Positions 12,968 to 23,859 are shown, counted from the stretch's first letter. The stretch is 64,000 bases of DNA from Heterobilharzia americana (GCA_944470555.2 OX104134.1:99504701-99568700), one strand, 5' to 3'. Program-made: numbers and translations. Notes: generated by a model from the sequence alone, not told the origin.

Positions 12968-13723
12968 TGGCTTAATCCCCGTAAGTATTATGAAACCAGC
13001 ACCATTCAGGGTTTTCCACCCTGCTAGGTTTAGTTTTGGGGCTACCACGAGAGTTGCTGCGATGCGCCAAGGTGCGTTTCTGTGAAGTGCTACGTGAGCT
13101 ACGACTTCGAGATCGTAGCAACTGTTTAACGGAGTTGCACGGTTTGGTCACCTCTGAATCCTGGCGCTCTGGTTTGTCGCAGACAGAATATACTTTGGAG
13201 ACGGGTCTTCTAGAAATCTCCAGTATTTTATCTGCTGAGGCTGCCAGGTCATCGAGTGGAACTGACTGGAGTGTCACCAACACGGTTTGCACTGGTTGTG
13301 GTAGTTTTGAGAGAAATAGCTCTCGGAAAAGGCCATCGTCGAATGTTCGTGCACCGATTACTTCTTGCATGCGTGCGAGGACTTCAGTAGCTGAGTGGCT
13401 GCCTAGCTCGACGTTACGAAGCAATTCGTCTAGACGCTGGCGATCTGTCAGATCGCTTTTCTTCAAGAGTGCGGCCTAAGAAGTGCATAAAGATCACTTA
13501 CTTCAGGATCAAACACGTGTGCTGTAACATACCTGTTTAATTCTCGCGGTAGTGACCGTATGACAGCAAGAAATCGAGAATGAGGATCTGAGACACCCTG
13601 TTCTCAAAAATCTGCCTCGGCATACAGAAACCATGTTTCTGCATTGTCTGGCCAATATGGCACGAGTTGAATCGTGTTCGTAGTCGGCTTAATACGAATA
13701 AGCTTGGGAGTGTGGTCGGACAT
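12968..13723 (-). pseudogene. Gypsy gag (capsid/nucleocapsid), broken
   Basis: A plausible start codon at 13723-13721 opens a gag-like protein. It is interrupted by a stop near 13605 (after YAEADF) and by a one-base frameshift near 13478. The downstream part (13466-12972) contains capsid-like sequence (LDELLRN…FRELFLSKLPQPVQTVLVTL…DDLAASADKILEI), a basic Arg/Ser tract and the beginning of a nucleocapsid finger ([10 protein letters not shown]), where a stop cuts it. The residual finger pattern fits CsRn1-type gag, which has an unusual Cys/His knuckle. Not translatable as one protein. Confidence 0.85.
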
Positions 13724-13834
13724 GAGAAAGTGTAGTAAATGGATATATAAATGTTATCGAAATGAAAACAATATGCAAATATAAAATGGAACAGGCTCAC
13801 CAATTCAATATTTGTTATTGGTCGGGATATGAAG

Positions 13835-13851
13835 TCACGTCGGGCTCACCA
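13835..13851 (-). promoter_or_regulatory. tRNA-Trp primer-binding site
   Basis: Minus strand TGGTGAGCCCGACGTGA, immediately inside the 5' LTR, is complementary at 16 of 17 positions to the 3' end of metazoan tRNA-Trp including CCA. tRNA-Trp priming is the known habit of the CsRn1/Kabuki-type gypsy elements, which supports the clade call. Confidence 0.85.
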
Positions 13852-13852
13852 A

Positions 13853-14195
13853 TTTAGGATTTGTCCTGGTGCGAACTTGACAGACGCAAAGACCAATCAC
13901 CAATTATTCGGACTTGTTATATACCCACGAATACGAGACCAAGGAAGAACACGATAGCGTAGTCGGATGGAATAGTATATTTGGATGGTTGTGCCAAAAT
14001 ACCGATGCGTTCCAACTAACTGGCTAGAGAGTCGAATACGAGCAGTGCAACGTAACACGACAGCGTGCCAAATGGCGAAGATGCTTGACTGGGTGCCTTC
14101 AGCTTAGCGAGTCCAGTTAATCTATCAAGGTCAGCATCAATGTCTAAAGTCGTCAAACCCTAGGCTATTGATTTTGGGAAGTGTGTGACGCTACA
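13853..14195 (-). repeat. 5' LTR of the gypsy element
   Basis: This is the second LTR copy. Read on the minus strand it runs from TGTAGCGTCACACAC to AAATCCTAAA and abuts the primer-binding site. Differences from the other LTR are a handful of substitutions and one single-base gap in GATTTTGGG(G)AAG. Confidence 0.92.
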
Positions 14196-15670
14196 GCCTG
14201 GCTATGTATAACCGTTGTATAGGTTTTTTCTAAAATATCTAACTTTGGTGGTTAGGAGATCTTCAGGGTTTGGTTATATTCTTAAGTCCTTCCCTTTAAG
14301 CCCACAGAAAGTCCCCAAGGCATATGAGTAAGCAACGTTTTGCTCTTCAGACCTAGTTAAAATCCCACCTAACCTGTTTACTGCCCGATAACCCACTCAC
14401 AGAATTCCTCGGATTCCTTCGTCTTCACTTCTACCCATTCCCACTCATACGCCTTATACAGAAGCAAGGAATAGGCTTGAAGCGGCGTTTTGTAGGGAGT
14501 CATTTCTGGGAGGAGGTTGACTTGTTGTCTGAACTCGGTTTGCGAGCGTTTTCAGTAAGTGAGAGATGCTAGCGATGGAATCAACTATTTGTAAGAATAA
14601 GGATAGAATTGATAATATGCAGGATGGTGGTTAAACTTTTAGCAGTTAGAGATTAGCTACAACCCGGGTAGCCGAAGCCGTAGCAATTTCTCAGCAGGCA
14701 CCATGCAGTAGATAGAAGATACGATACGTGGCCAGTACCTAGGGAAAGACTGCAGTGATTAAGGTGCTGTCTACATCTTCCCCCTTTGTAAGCATCATAT
14801 TCTCAACTTAACCAAATGTTAAATCGACCCTGAGGGTTTGTCTAGGGTGATTCCTACTTCACTTGTCTGCCAGTGTGCAAATGAAGTTCGTATGTCTTGT
14901 TGGCACATCAGCGATCCTTTTTAAATACTTCGGGCTGGGGCTGCGATATTTCGCATTCGCCCTAAATTCCATTCATTTTGACAATTTGGGTGGGCTTAAT
15001 CTGCATGAAACAATGGCAAGCATAGAACTTTTGTATTTTCAATAATTTTATATCTTGCGCTCTGGTTTTTACTCATTTGAAACTCCTGGTGATATAAGCA
15101 TTGAGGCTATACCAGCTTAAGTTATCGAACTGGCATAAGTATATCATCTTGGCTGTAAATTGGTATGTACTTGTGTTTCCAACAATAAATCACTATACGT
15201 CTATTACTAGTGCATGCAGTCTATTTTCGTTGCGATTAGGAAACCGCATTTATCGAATGTCTGCTTGAACGGTAGTAGATAATAGGACCTTCTTCTCATC
15301 CGATCTGGCTCAATCTAAGAGGTTTCAATATTTCCATGGAGACTGAAATATTCACGTATATTCGGCACCAGGTTTAAGCATTTGAAGTATAGTAGTTACC
15401 CACGCGTCTACTGAAGTATTGACAACTGTTCATTACCGTAGCCTATGCATCAACGGCAACTATTTTGTACCGGAAAAAGACAAATCCGTGGTTTCAAACC
15501 GCTGTATACTCCAAATCCCCTTCGAAGTCACCTGTGAAAAAATGTTACTTGCTTCAATAGGCAGCATCAATTCTCCACTGGTCACGATGTCCAGCATTCG
15601 TTGCTTTGCTGATTCTCTTCGGGTACATCAAGCCATTGCACAGAACCGATAAACCTTATTTTCTAGTAAC
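14196..15670. other. Unrecognised sequence
   Basis: No supported gene or named repeat. The last 250 bases may be the far 5' edge of the CR1-like remnant that follows. Confidence 0.35.
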
Positions 15671-15679
15671 AGAGAATCT

Positions 15680-16810
15680 CCCAAAATGGTTCTCAGACCC
15701 AGATTTAAATCTAAATCCAATATAAATTGTATAATAATTAATGCTCAAGTATGCGATGGCCCCAAACAAACTGTGGAGCCCTTTTCTGAACACTTTACTG
15801 CCTCGTTAGTAAGCAAAGCAGTGTATTCAGGATTGAGTGGTCACAGTACCTTTCCCCAGATCACAACAGTGGGGTTTCAGTACAAAGTATCCCTGCAGTT
15901 TTAAACATCGTAAAACCCCTTTCACAGATTTTCCGGGTGGGATGCCTACTGTTTTCTTCGAACCGGAGGTTGAGACATAGGTCTCTTGGTTCTGAAGGTA
16001 TTCTCCTCATCACCTAACACTGAACGCTACCCGCCCATCTTGTAAACTACCTTCGTTCTTCTCACTCACAGGTCCTGATCAATTGCAAATTTAGATAATT
16101 ACCGTTCAGTTAATCTCACATTGGTGGTTTCCAGCATGGTGGTGAAAATTGTACTGAAGAGTGATGTGGATTGCTTATTCGATAACGCGTTATCAACTTC
16201 ACAGCATGGGTTCATAAAACCAGATCGTATGATCCCTCCATGCTAGGTAGTCTTTAGTGTACCACCCAAAAGCGTGATCGAGGCTTTTTGTTGCTGTAGT
16301 GTTTTTCGACGTGAAGAAGGCATCTGAAAAAGTCCACCATCAAGAAATACTTTCGAGGCATAGGTCATTAGAGGTGGAAAACCCTTAAATACTGGTTTGA
16401 ATCATCCATCCACGAAAATTCTCTGGTAGTTAAATAAAACGATTACTTTTCAGACTGTGCACCAGTTATATGTATTGTGGGTCAAGGAGATGTACTTGGT
16501 CCACTCCCACTTCCCAGGTGTAATAATGACATATATCAGGTGATCAGACATTGAAAAGCGCATTTGTGTGCATTCGATCTCCAGATTGTTTACAGCTTCC
16601 AGTACCGTGCACTTGCAGAAGTTCTTGCAGCATCTCACGTTGATTTGAGCAATGTTCTTGACCCGAATAAGAGATGGTGGCTTGTGTACAACCACGAAAA
16701 AAATAGGATACTGTACATCAGAGAAAATTATCCCACCATCGTGCTGCACCTAAAAGTTTATGAAATAAAAATGGCGAAGAATATTTGTAGCTCAAGTGGA
16801 TGGTCTTGCT
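15680..16810 (+). pseudogene. Decayed CR1/SR1-like non-LTR reverse transcriptase
   Basis: Read across frames, the RT signature of a CR1/jockey-type element is visible in order. There is a pre-RT segment (…GPKQTVEPFSEHFTASLV) near 15760, an RT1/2-like stretch (FRSVNLTLVVSSMVVKIVL) near 16110, QHGF near 16205, motif A (VFFDVKKASEKVHHQEIL) near 16300, motif B (GQGDVLGPLPLPRCNNDIY) near 16480, and a ruined motif C (CAFDLQIVYS) near 16570 followed by NKRWWLVYNHEKNRILYI. Several stops and frameshifts are present. CR1-like SR1/Perere elements are known in schistosomes. Old and inactive. Confidence 0.75.
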
Positions 16811-16869
16811 TGTATTGTAATGTGTTCTCTGAGCTCGGTTGTTTAATTGTGGAGCTTGCGACGTCTTTC

Positions 16870-17120
16870 TAGACGACATCGTCAGCACTAGCTTCAGTAT
16901 GGAATGAGCCGTCAGTATCTCTTCGTGAGCGATTCAGTGGCTTGCCCTGATCAGCTGGCTTGTGATTGGTTGTTTCCCCTGGTTCTTGTGTCACTGACTG
17001 CGTGGATTTTCCTGTTGGCTGTTCCTTTACTTGACCTCTGACCTTCCTGTCGTCTACCATTTTTCTCCCTGGTTGAGACATTGGGTCTATGTCTATGCAT
17101 CTGTTGATTGCCATCTGACT
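16870..17120 (-). repeat. PLE terminal inverted repeat, left arm
   Basis: The minus-strand sequence (GGCAATCAACAGATGCATAG… through ACAGCCAACAGGAAAA… to GACGGCTCATTCCATACTGA) aligns along about 230 bases with the plus strand at 19250-19480. It may encode a C-terminal tail (INRCIDIDPMSQ…QPTGKSTQSV). Confidence 0.8.
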
Positions 17121-17462
17121 GACCTGAATGCCAAGCTTCCAGCAATTCTCTGATATTCTTTGTGTTTCCTCTCTCCGTCCAACATTTCTACATTTTCGAA
17201 ATTGAATTCATCTCCATAGTTGTTATCCACGTGCATTGAAATGATTGACGAAATGTCGTGACGTTTAATAGCCAACTGATGTTCATGTAGACTAAGGCGA
17301 AGAGGGTGACCACTTTGTCCATCCAGTGGTGACCATAATTGTTGCAGTTGATTTTGTAAATGATATTCGTTTGTCTTCTTTGCTTGTTGCATCCTTTGGT
17401 CTACATAATAGTGTTTGGAGGGAAATTGTTGGTGTATGCTCCACACCAATTTCAAGTGGTCT
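17110..17462 (-). pseudogene. PLE GIY-YIG endonuclease C-terminal part
   Basis: This frame has the back half of a PLE endonuclease (RLSLHEHQLAIKRHD…SIISMHVDNNYGDEFNFENVEMLDGERKHKEYQRIA). It matches the H/E-rich second half of PLE GIY-YIG domains: E for metal binding, then F-W/F-ENV. The Tyr-rich GIY…YIG front half upstream is degraded (LQQLWSPLDGQSGHPLR). The adjacent solo LTR cuts the frame from the RT. Confidence 0.75.
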
Positions 17463-17806
17463 TGTAGCGTCACACACTTCCCCAAAATCAATAGCCTAGG
17501 GTTTGACGACTTTAGACATTGATGCTGACCTTGATAGATTAACTGGACTCGCTAAGCTGAAGGCACCCAGTCAAGCATCTTCGCCATTTGGCACGCTGTC
17601 GTGTTACGTTGCACTGCTCGTATTCGACTCTCTAGCCAGTTAGTTGAGACGCATCGGTATTTTGGCACAACCATCCAAATATACTATTCCATCCGACTGC
17701 GCTATCGTGTTCTTCCTTAGTCTCGTATTCGTGGGTATATAACAAGTCCGAATAATTGGTGATTGGCCTTTGCGTCTGTCAAGTTCGCACCAGGACAAAT
17801 CCTAAA
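17463..17806 (+). repeat. Solo gypsy LTR with 4-bp TSD
   Basis: This is a full-length LTR of the same family as 9025-14195 but in the opposite orientation (TGTAGCGTCACACAC … AAATCCTAAA). It is flanked by GTCT at 17459-17462 and 17807-17810. The solo state implies LTR-LTR recombination after insertion. It sits inside the PLE coding region, so it is younger than the PLE. Confidence 0.9.
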
Positions 17807-18179
17807 GTCTCAGTAATCTTGTCGTCATTCCTGATATATTCTTCATGTACGGTAGGATGATGCGTTTATTGATTTCTGTCGATGACTTTGTATTTGGTGA
17901 CATACAGATATCTATGTAGGCATCTGATAGATTTTCACGTGTAGCCGTTCTTCTTTAGGATGGACATCAATTAATTTTCTTCGTTTCTCCGTGAAGTTGT
18001 TGTACTGTTCCCACTCTTTTGAATAGAGTCTGCAAGCAACTGATTTTGTGTGTTGTTGGGTTGTTGCTGTTGTACACATGAGTTTCCAGCATTAGTCCTA
18101 CTGACTAAAACACTCAGCAATGGTAGTTGGTTGTTTGACTCTTTCTCCATTGAAAGCGTTGTTAATCAAACTGTAAGTG

Positions 18180-18600
18180 TTTTCTATATCATCTTTTTAA
18201 TGATGACAAAAGTGTCGTCTACATTGTGAATCAGAATTTTTGGTTTTATCACAGGTAGAATGATGGCTTCCAGTGTCTGCATCAATGCTTCAGCAATTAG
18301 TCCGGATATCGGTGATCCCATTTTAGTTCCTTTCATCTGTTTGTATTTCTTGCCGTTGAATTGGAAGTATGTTGTCAGACAAGGATCGATGAGTTCCATC
18401 AGACTTGAACATTTGAGTTTTGTGCCTTGTGAAATGTTTGTGTTTTCATTGAGCAGCAGGAGGGACATCGTTTCCTTGGTCAGTTGAGGTTCGATGGATG
18501 TGTATAGTGCTGTGACATCGGGGGATACCATTAATTCGTCGTGTTCTATGCTAATGTTTTTGATGTTTTCTAAGAATTCCGTTGGTGACTTGATGGAATG
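18180..18600 (-). pseudogene. PLE reverse transcriptase core
   Basis: RT motif A (MVSPDVTALYTSIEP), a region ending in TTYFQFNGKKYKQMKGTKMGSPISGLIAEALMQ (motif B, GSP-S) and motif C written as HNVDDTFVII, where the usual Tyr before Val-Asp-Asp is replaced. The residue order matches PLE RTs (…FDVTALFTS… / …MGSPLS… / YVDD). A stop truncates it beyond KKMI. The catalytic aspartates remain. Confidence 0.85.
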
Positions 18601-18866
18601 TCCGCATGGTTGAACAAGGTGTTTGAGTTTTCTCGAAAGTTCTCTTCATATGTTGTATGTTGGAGTTCCTAGAAGTGAGACAATTGGTCGTAGAAGGATA
18701 TCGGGTTTGTGTAGTCTTGGTCTGGTGTAGAACCGGGGAAGGACAGGTCCATTCGATTTCATCCGCCTGGTGTGTCTTGCTTTGTTATTTCTTCTGCTTC
18801 ACAGAGTTTGTTCAAGGTTTTATTGATCTGGTTGTTGAACTTCTGGACTTTTGGATAGGGTTGGTT

Positions 18867-19235
18867 TCAAGTGGTTGATACACATTTTCGTCTTTGAGTA
18901 ATTTCTCTGCCTTCTCTATATAGTTTTCTTTGTCCATAACTACCGTCGTGTGTGTATCCTTTGTCTGCTGGGAGTACAACGATATCTTTCCTATTTTTCA
19001 GTCTTTTTAATGTTTTCTGTTCTTCAGAGTTCATTTGAGCATGATGTCTCTTCTGACTGTTTAGTAGTGGTACGATGGTTTGTCGTATTTCTTGTTGAGT
19101 GACCTCATTTAATCCTGATGTTTTAAATGACGATTCTAATGTATTAAGGGATTGTGGTGTTGAGGCATGTCTTGTGTTGCAATTCAACCCTTTTTGAAGG
19201 AGAAGTTCTTCCATTTTCGTTAGTGGTTGTTATGA
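18867..19235 (-). pseudogene. PLE N-terminal region
   Basis: MEELLLQKGLNCNTRH…LKRLKNRKDIVVLPADKG is the pre-RT segment that precedes the RT in PLE proteins (the VVLPADKG block is diagnostic). A frame disruption follows the ADKG block. The reading starts shortly after the right inverted repeat. Confidence 0.8.
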
Positions 19236-19249
19236 TATGTTGGTATTCA

Positions 19250-19480
19250 GGTCAGTCAGTCAGTCAGTCGGCAATCAATAGATGTATTGACATAGACCCA
19301 ATCTATCAATTAATAAGAAGAATGATACACGACAGGAGGGTCAGAAGTGAAGTAGAGGGACAGCCAACAGGAAAGTGTATACAATCAGTGATACAACATT
19401 TGAAGGAAACAAGCAATCATAGACGACTTTGTCAAGGAGACTACTAAATCACTCATGGAGAGATATTGTCAGCTCATTTC
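19250..19480 (+). repeat. PLE terminal inverted repeat, right arm
   Basis: Plus-strand counterpart of 16870-17120 (GGCAATCAATAGATGTATTG, ACAGCCAACAGGAAAG, ATACTGACC). It is preceded by a short (CAGT)n run at 19252-19270. Confidence 0.8.
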
Positions 19481-19494
19481 ATACTGACCTTAGT

Positions 19495-19620
19495 AAGTTT
19501 AGTAATGATGGACAGTGGCTAGCAATAGAATCTAGGATGAGCATTTCGTCCGATTTGGGATTCGTCAGCTGGGTGTACTTGGTTCTCGGTGAGTGATGTT
19601 GTTCCCACTGGGATTCTACA
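19495..19620 (-). mobile_element. Sm-alpha-type SINE fragment with hammerhead motif
   Basis: The minus strand carries the Sm-alpha block: hammerhead, then TTCTATTGCTAGCCACTGTCCATCATTAC. Upstream (19580-19615) is the short AACATCACTCACCGAGAACC-type linker seen in the other copies. The tRNA-like head is missing or replaced by PLE sequence. Confidence 0.8.
19530..19580 (-). ncRNA. Hammerhead ribozyme motif, family A, near-intact core
   Basis: Minus strand: CTGACGA (19568-19562), stem II ATCC/GGAC with loop CAAATC, GAAA (19547-19544), a 3-bp stem III (ATG-CT-CAT) and C17 at 19536; predicted cleavage falls between 19536 and 19535. All invariant core bases are present. Weak points are an A-C mismatch closing stem II and one mismatch in stem I (CCAG/CTAG). 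Sm-alpha hammerheads are known to be active in schistosomes; whether this copy cuts is uncertain. Confidence 0.7.
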
Positions 19621-19624
19621 CTAA

Positions 19625-20245
19625 ACTACGAAAAAGTGACTTTGAAAAACGTGTTAGTGAAGAATGGGTACCCAGAAAGCTATATCAACAAGCACGCAAA
19701 ATGGGTAGGGAGCAGAGCAAAGTCGCCAAGAGTGCAGAAGAAACCAGTCTATATCAACTTGCCATTCAAAGGTGACAACGTGCTAGAAGTAGTTAGACAA
19801 AGTCTAGAGAAGTCTATCAGAAGGACTTACTACGCTTCAAAACTCGTTCTACTCAATACCATCAAAAGGGTACTGCAACAATTCAGAAAAGACAGGGCTT
19901 CGATCCTCGACACATCTAAATGCATGTATTAATTCGAATGTACCTGCGGAAGCAAATACATTGGTCGTACGGAGAGGCGTCTGTCTACCCGAATGGTTGA
20001 GCATCTACCTAAATAGTTCAAGCATGCCGAGAAGAAGAAACCAAGGAGCTCGATAAAGCAACATCTAGTGGACTATGGGCATCATATTGATATGTGTAAA
20101 TCCTTTACGGTTATCAGTAGACAGTAAAATAAGAAGCTTCTTAGATATGCGGAAGCTTGCGAGATTCGAGTTGTCAAACCAAACCTCTGCAATCAGAAGG
20201 AAATGGTATTCAGCTTGAATCTGTCACGGTAGGAATTAAAACATT
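19625..20245 (+). pseudogene. PLE RT/GIY-YIG C-terminal fragment (second family)
   Basis: The open part at 19636-19932 (LKNVLVKNGYPESYINKHAKW … LEKSIRRTYYASKLVLLNTIKR) leads, after an in-frame stop at CMY, into FECTCGSKYIGRTERRLSTRMVEHLPK…SSIKQHLVDYGHHID. This contains the YIGR and R…EH residues of a GIY-YIG nuclease and the downstream H…G H pattern. It is a family distinct from the PLE at 16.9-19.5 kb. Two or more stops break it. It ends about 40 bp before the next RTE copy. Confidence 0.82.
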
Positions 20246-20282
20246 GTCTAATCATATTTAATCTTTGTTACTTGCTCTTCGG

Positions 20283-23200
20283 ACCTCGCCTGGTTAACTA
20301 GTTCACTAGTTACCAGCCGGTCCTAAGCCCGGGTAAAGAGTGAACGTTGGGCGTAAGGCTAGCAACCCTACCCCAGAAAACCAATCCAACCGCTACAGAA
20401 ACTTCAAAGCAAAGACAAAATATATAGAATAAAAACAAACTTATTCCTTACCGGATTCGGAGAGACGAGATGACGCCGGTTGGTGAAAGCCTTTGGGAAG
20501 TCTATTGGCCGATGAGCCTTCTCTCGACGAAAGCGAAAGTAAACGTGGGGACATGGAATGTCCGCACAATATTTGAAGCTGGCTGGCAAGGCTGCTCGGA
20601 TTGCCAAAGAGATGAGAAGGTACAGCATAGAAGCGCTATGAATTTGCGAAAGCAGGTGAAATGGAAGTGGACTTTCCAATCTGTCAACTAGAGAGTCAGT
20701 AATCTACTCCGATATTCTCACCCAGACGACAACCACGAGCACACTGAGTTACAGAGTGGCTATCATGATGCCCCCAACAGCATCGAAGGCTCTCTCTCTC
20801 ATGAAGTGTGAACCAATCTCCTCCAGAATCATGACAGCAAGGTTCAACTCAAAAGGAAGGAAGGAAAGTCACAATCATACAGTGCTATGCACCTACAAAT
20901 AATGCAGATGAAGAGAAGAAGGGATTCTACGAACAACTGCAATCAACACTGGACAAGACCTCACCTCAGTTGTCGACATCAAAATTCTAGTGGATATGAG
21001 CGGACAACACAGGAAGAGAACTAACTATGGGTGGAGAAATGCTCGGTGAAATGACCGAGAATGGAGAACTGTTTGCAGAGTTCTGTGCATTCAACGATTT
21101 AGTGATTAGAGTCAGGCAGTGTGTTCAAGCACAACGATATCCACAAACCGACATGGATTTCATCAGACACCAGGACACACTAAAAATCAAATTGACTTCA
21201 TCTCAATGTAAAGAAAGTGGAGACTCAGCCTACTTGACACAATATCAATAAAGGGAACAGATGTGGGCTCGGACCATTACCTAGTACAAGGAACCCACCT
21301 CCAAAATCAAGTTAAAAGACTTCAAGGAAGTTGGTGATAGACCGAAGTTCAAGTTCATCACCCAGAAACTGAAGGACAAAGCTACAAAGGATATCTTCAC
21401 GGCAGCCAGACATCAAGACAAAATGGAAGATATCGAGGAACATCCCTGAAGGAACCTGCTTGGAAGAACACTGGAAATCTTTGAAAGAGATGTGGAAAGA
21501 AACCTGCACAGCCGTATTAGGAAGGAAGAAGAAAGAAGATAATGAGTGGAATGGATCTCGATGGACACATGGAAGCTGATAGAGCAGGGAGAGGAGGATG
21601 GTGAAACAGAAGATAAACCAGTGCAGTGCAAGGATGCTCAACGACAAGAGGAACTGAGTACAAGGTATAAAACACTACACTGGACAAAGAAGTGAAGAAG
21701 AGTGCACACAAAGACAAAAGACACTTCTACTACACACTGGCAAGTGAAGCAGAACAGGCTGCAGGTATGAGAGATAGAGACCTGACAACATTGTATCAAA
21801 TAACCAGGTTACTTGCTGTTTGGGAAGAGATCGAAACAGATGAAACCAATAAAAGATGATGAAGGAAATCTAATTAGCAAAGAAGAGAAACAAAAGAAAC
21901 AATGGGCTGACCACTTCGAAAAGCTCTTGAATCGACCACCACCACCCACACTTCGTCCACAAATACCACCTGCATCCCAGTCACAGAACTACAAGTGAAC
22001 ATAAACCCCCCAACGAAAATGGAAGTCCCGAAAGCCATGAAGCTACTGAAATGCGGGAAAGCAGTAGGACTAGACGGGATCCCGCCAAAGGCACTGAGAA
22101 CAGACACAGAGACAACAGCATCGGACATGCTCACACCACTATTCCAGAAGGTGTGGAAGGAAGAGAAGGTACCTGCCTGTCGATTGGAAGAAGGGTTACC
22201 TTGTCAAACAGGCGAAGAAGGGAGACCTAAGTGTTTGCAAGAACTGTCGAGGAACTATGCTGTACTACAGTTCACCCCCAGTGAGCATCATCCTGAAGAG
22301 ACTAAAGAATGCACTCATCATCATCATCGATGTCAAAAATATCAAGGACGAGCTGGATTCAAAACTAGGATTGGAATAGGCTAGATTTAGGAAGTACAAA
22401 TCATGTGTGAATCAAATTGCAATGCTACGCACGCATCATCATAGAACGGAGCACAGAATGGTAGTCAAATGGATCTCTACTTCAACTTCATCGACTTTGA
22501 TAAGGCCTTCAACAGCGGCGACCAAGAAGAAATTTGACCGGCAGCTGCTTCAACATTGCAGTTTTAGTGCCACAAACCTCTATCAACCTTATCCGACAAC
22601 TATATGAAGACGCCATATGCCAAGTGATCCACAATGAGAAGCTCAATCACGCCTTTGAAGTGAAGACAGCAGTAAGACAAAACTGTATACTATCACCCAT
22701 GATCTCCCTGATTGTGGTCAAGTGGACTAGACTGGATCATGAAGCAAAGTGTGAGGAGCAAGAAGAGGGGCTTACGTTGGCTGGACAGATAAAAAGAATC
22801 CAGAAGATTTGGATTTCACCAACGATGATGATTCATGTCTAATGTACAGGCGAAATCTAACAAGTTGACAGAAGAGGCAGGGAAGCGAATATGGGGATTC
22901 AATTGAACGTAGAGAAGACAGGGGTGATGAAGATACCCAACCAACGCCACCACCATCAACAACAACAAGCTCCAATCACCATCAACAGGAGAAACTTGAA
23001 GGAAGCAGCTTCTTTCACCTACCTGCCCAGGCAGCATCGTTTCAACTACAGGCAACGGTACAGATGAGGATGTCAAAGCAGTCAGGATCGGAAAGACAGC
23101 AAGACAGGCAGGCATTCACTAGCCTGAAACCAGTGTGGAGATTTTCTGCACTCAGCATAAAGTGTGAACAAGATGCGGATTTTCAACACCAATTCAGTGA

Positions 23201-23675
23201 AATCAGTGCTTCTGTATGGCTCAGAGACTTGGCGCGTTACGAAAAGCATTTCCAACAAACTAAAGACATTCATCAATAGCTACCACTTACGCCCGCTGAT
23301 ACTGAAGATCAGATGGCGAGAATAATAAGAATAAGCAACAAGGAACTCACTGTGGCCTGCTAACGAACCAATCAAGAAGCTATCGCACAACAAATATGCA
23401 AACTGAAGTGGATATGGATTTGATTGGACATACACTGAGAAGACTATTCGAGGACATTACGTGACAGGCCATCGAGTGGAATCCAAAGGGGGGAACGATG
23501 AGTTGGGCGTCCCAGCTGAGAGTGACATGACGGAGATCATGTGAGGAAGAAATGAGAGTTTGTGGGCAGTCATGGAGCGAGGTTCAAAAGACTGCGGAGA
23601 AGGGGTGCGATGCGGGGGTGCTACTGAAGCCCTATGTTCCACTAGGAACCCAAAGGAAAAATAATAGTAACAATA
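20283..23675 (+). pseudogene. Decayed full-length RTE non-LTR retrotransposon
   Basis: It begins with the RTE leader (CCTCGCCTGGTTAACTAGTT) and ends in the consensus 3' coding tail (ATEALCSTRNPK-like) and a degenerate A/T tail near 23660-23680. EN start (VNVGTWNVRTIF) lies near 20530. RT motif A is shifted (YFNFIDFDKAFNSGD across frames, near 22490), motif B is changed to AVRQNC near 22670, and motif C to TNDDDSCLM near 22820. Many frameshifts. The central 21250-22230 tract equals 5240-6215, and 22560-23290 equals the inverted copy at 31480-32220. Inactive. Confidence 0.9.
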
Positions 23676-23859
23676 ATAATCTGCTGTTCGCTCTTAATTA
23701 CCACCCACCTGATGTTTTGTTTTCCCTCTGTGATTTGTTTAGCCTAATTAAACTTATTCCTATTACCATTGTTATTATTATTATTATTATTTTCCATCTC
23801 AGTTCAAACCTGGTTTTTTTATTAAGTCTGCATAAGTACTATGACGTGATCAACGCTCA

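Larger units (their letters stand above)
9025..14195 (-). mobile_element. Ty3/gypsy LTR retrotransposon, CsRn1-like, complete but disabled
   Basis: A 5.2-kb minus-strand element with two LTRs of about 343-345 bp, a tRNA-Trp primer-binding site, gag, protease, RT, RNase H, integrase and a polypurine tract in gypsy order. tRNA-Trp priming and the RT sequence point to the CsRn1 clade, which in schistosomes includes Boudicca- and Saci-type elements. The two LTRs differ at about ten positions by eye, so the insertion is fairly young but not new. Frameshifts separate gag and three pol segments, and catalytic motifs are lost (see the parts). The flanks (AGCT on the left, GCCT on the right) give no clear TSD. 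Confidence 0.93.
16869..19480 (-). mobile_element. Penelope-like element with inverted terminal repeats, interrupted by a solo LTR
   Basis: Minus-strand order: N-terminal region (19235-18867), RT core (about 18600-18180), then, after the inserted LTR (17463-17806), a GIY-YIG endonuclease-like C-terminus (17462-17110). The 3' end (16870-17120) and the sequence beyond the 5' end (19250-19480) are inverted copies of each other. All coding parts carry stops or shifts, so it is inactive. PLEs combine a telomerase-related RT with GIY-YIG and often have duplicated or inverted terminal segments. Confidence 0.85.

Noticed and set aside
9025..14195. A perfect TSD around the full gypsy element
   Set aside because: The flanks (AGCT and GCCT) share too little to be called; mutation or rearrangement is possible.
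19252..19272. CRISPR-like or short tandem regulatory repeat (CAGT)n
   Set aside because: Only about five tetranucleotide units at the edge of a PLE inverted repeat; a simple repeat.
22772..23115. Minus-strand ORFs repeated at 31659-32002 on the plus strand
   Set aside because: Antisense shadows of the RTE post-RT region in two inverted copies.
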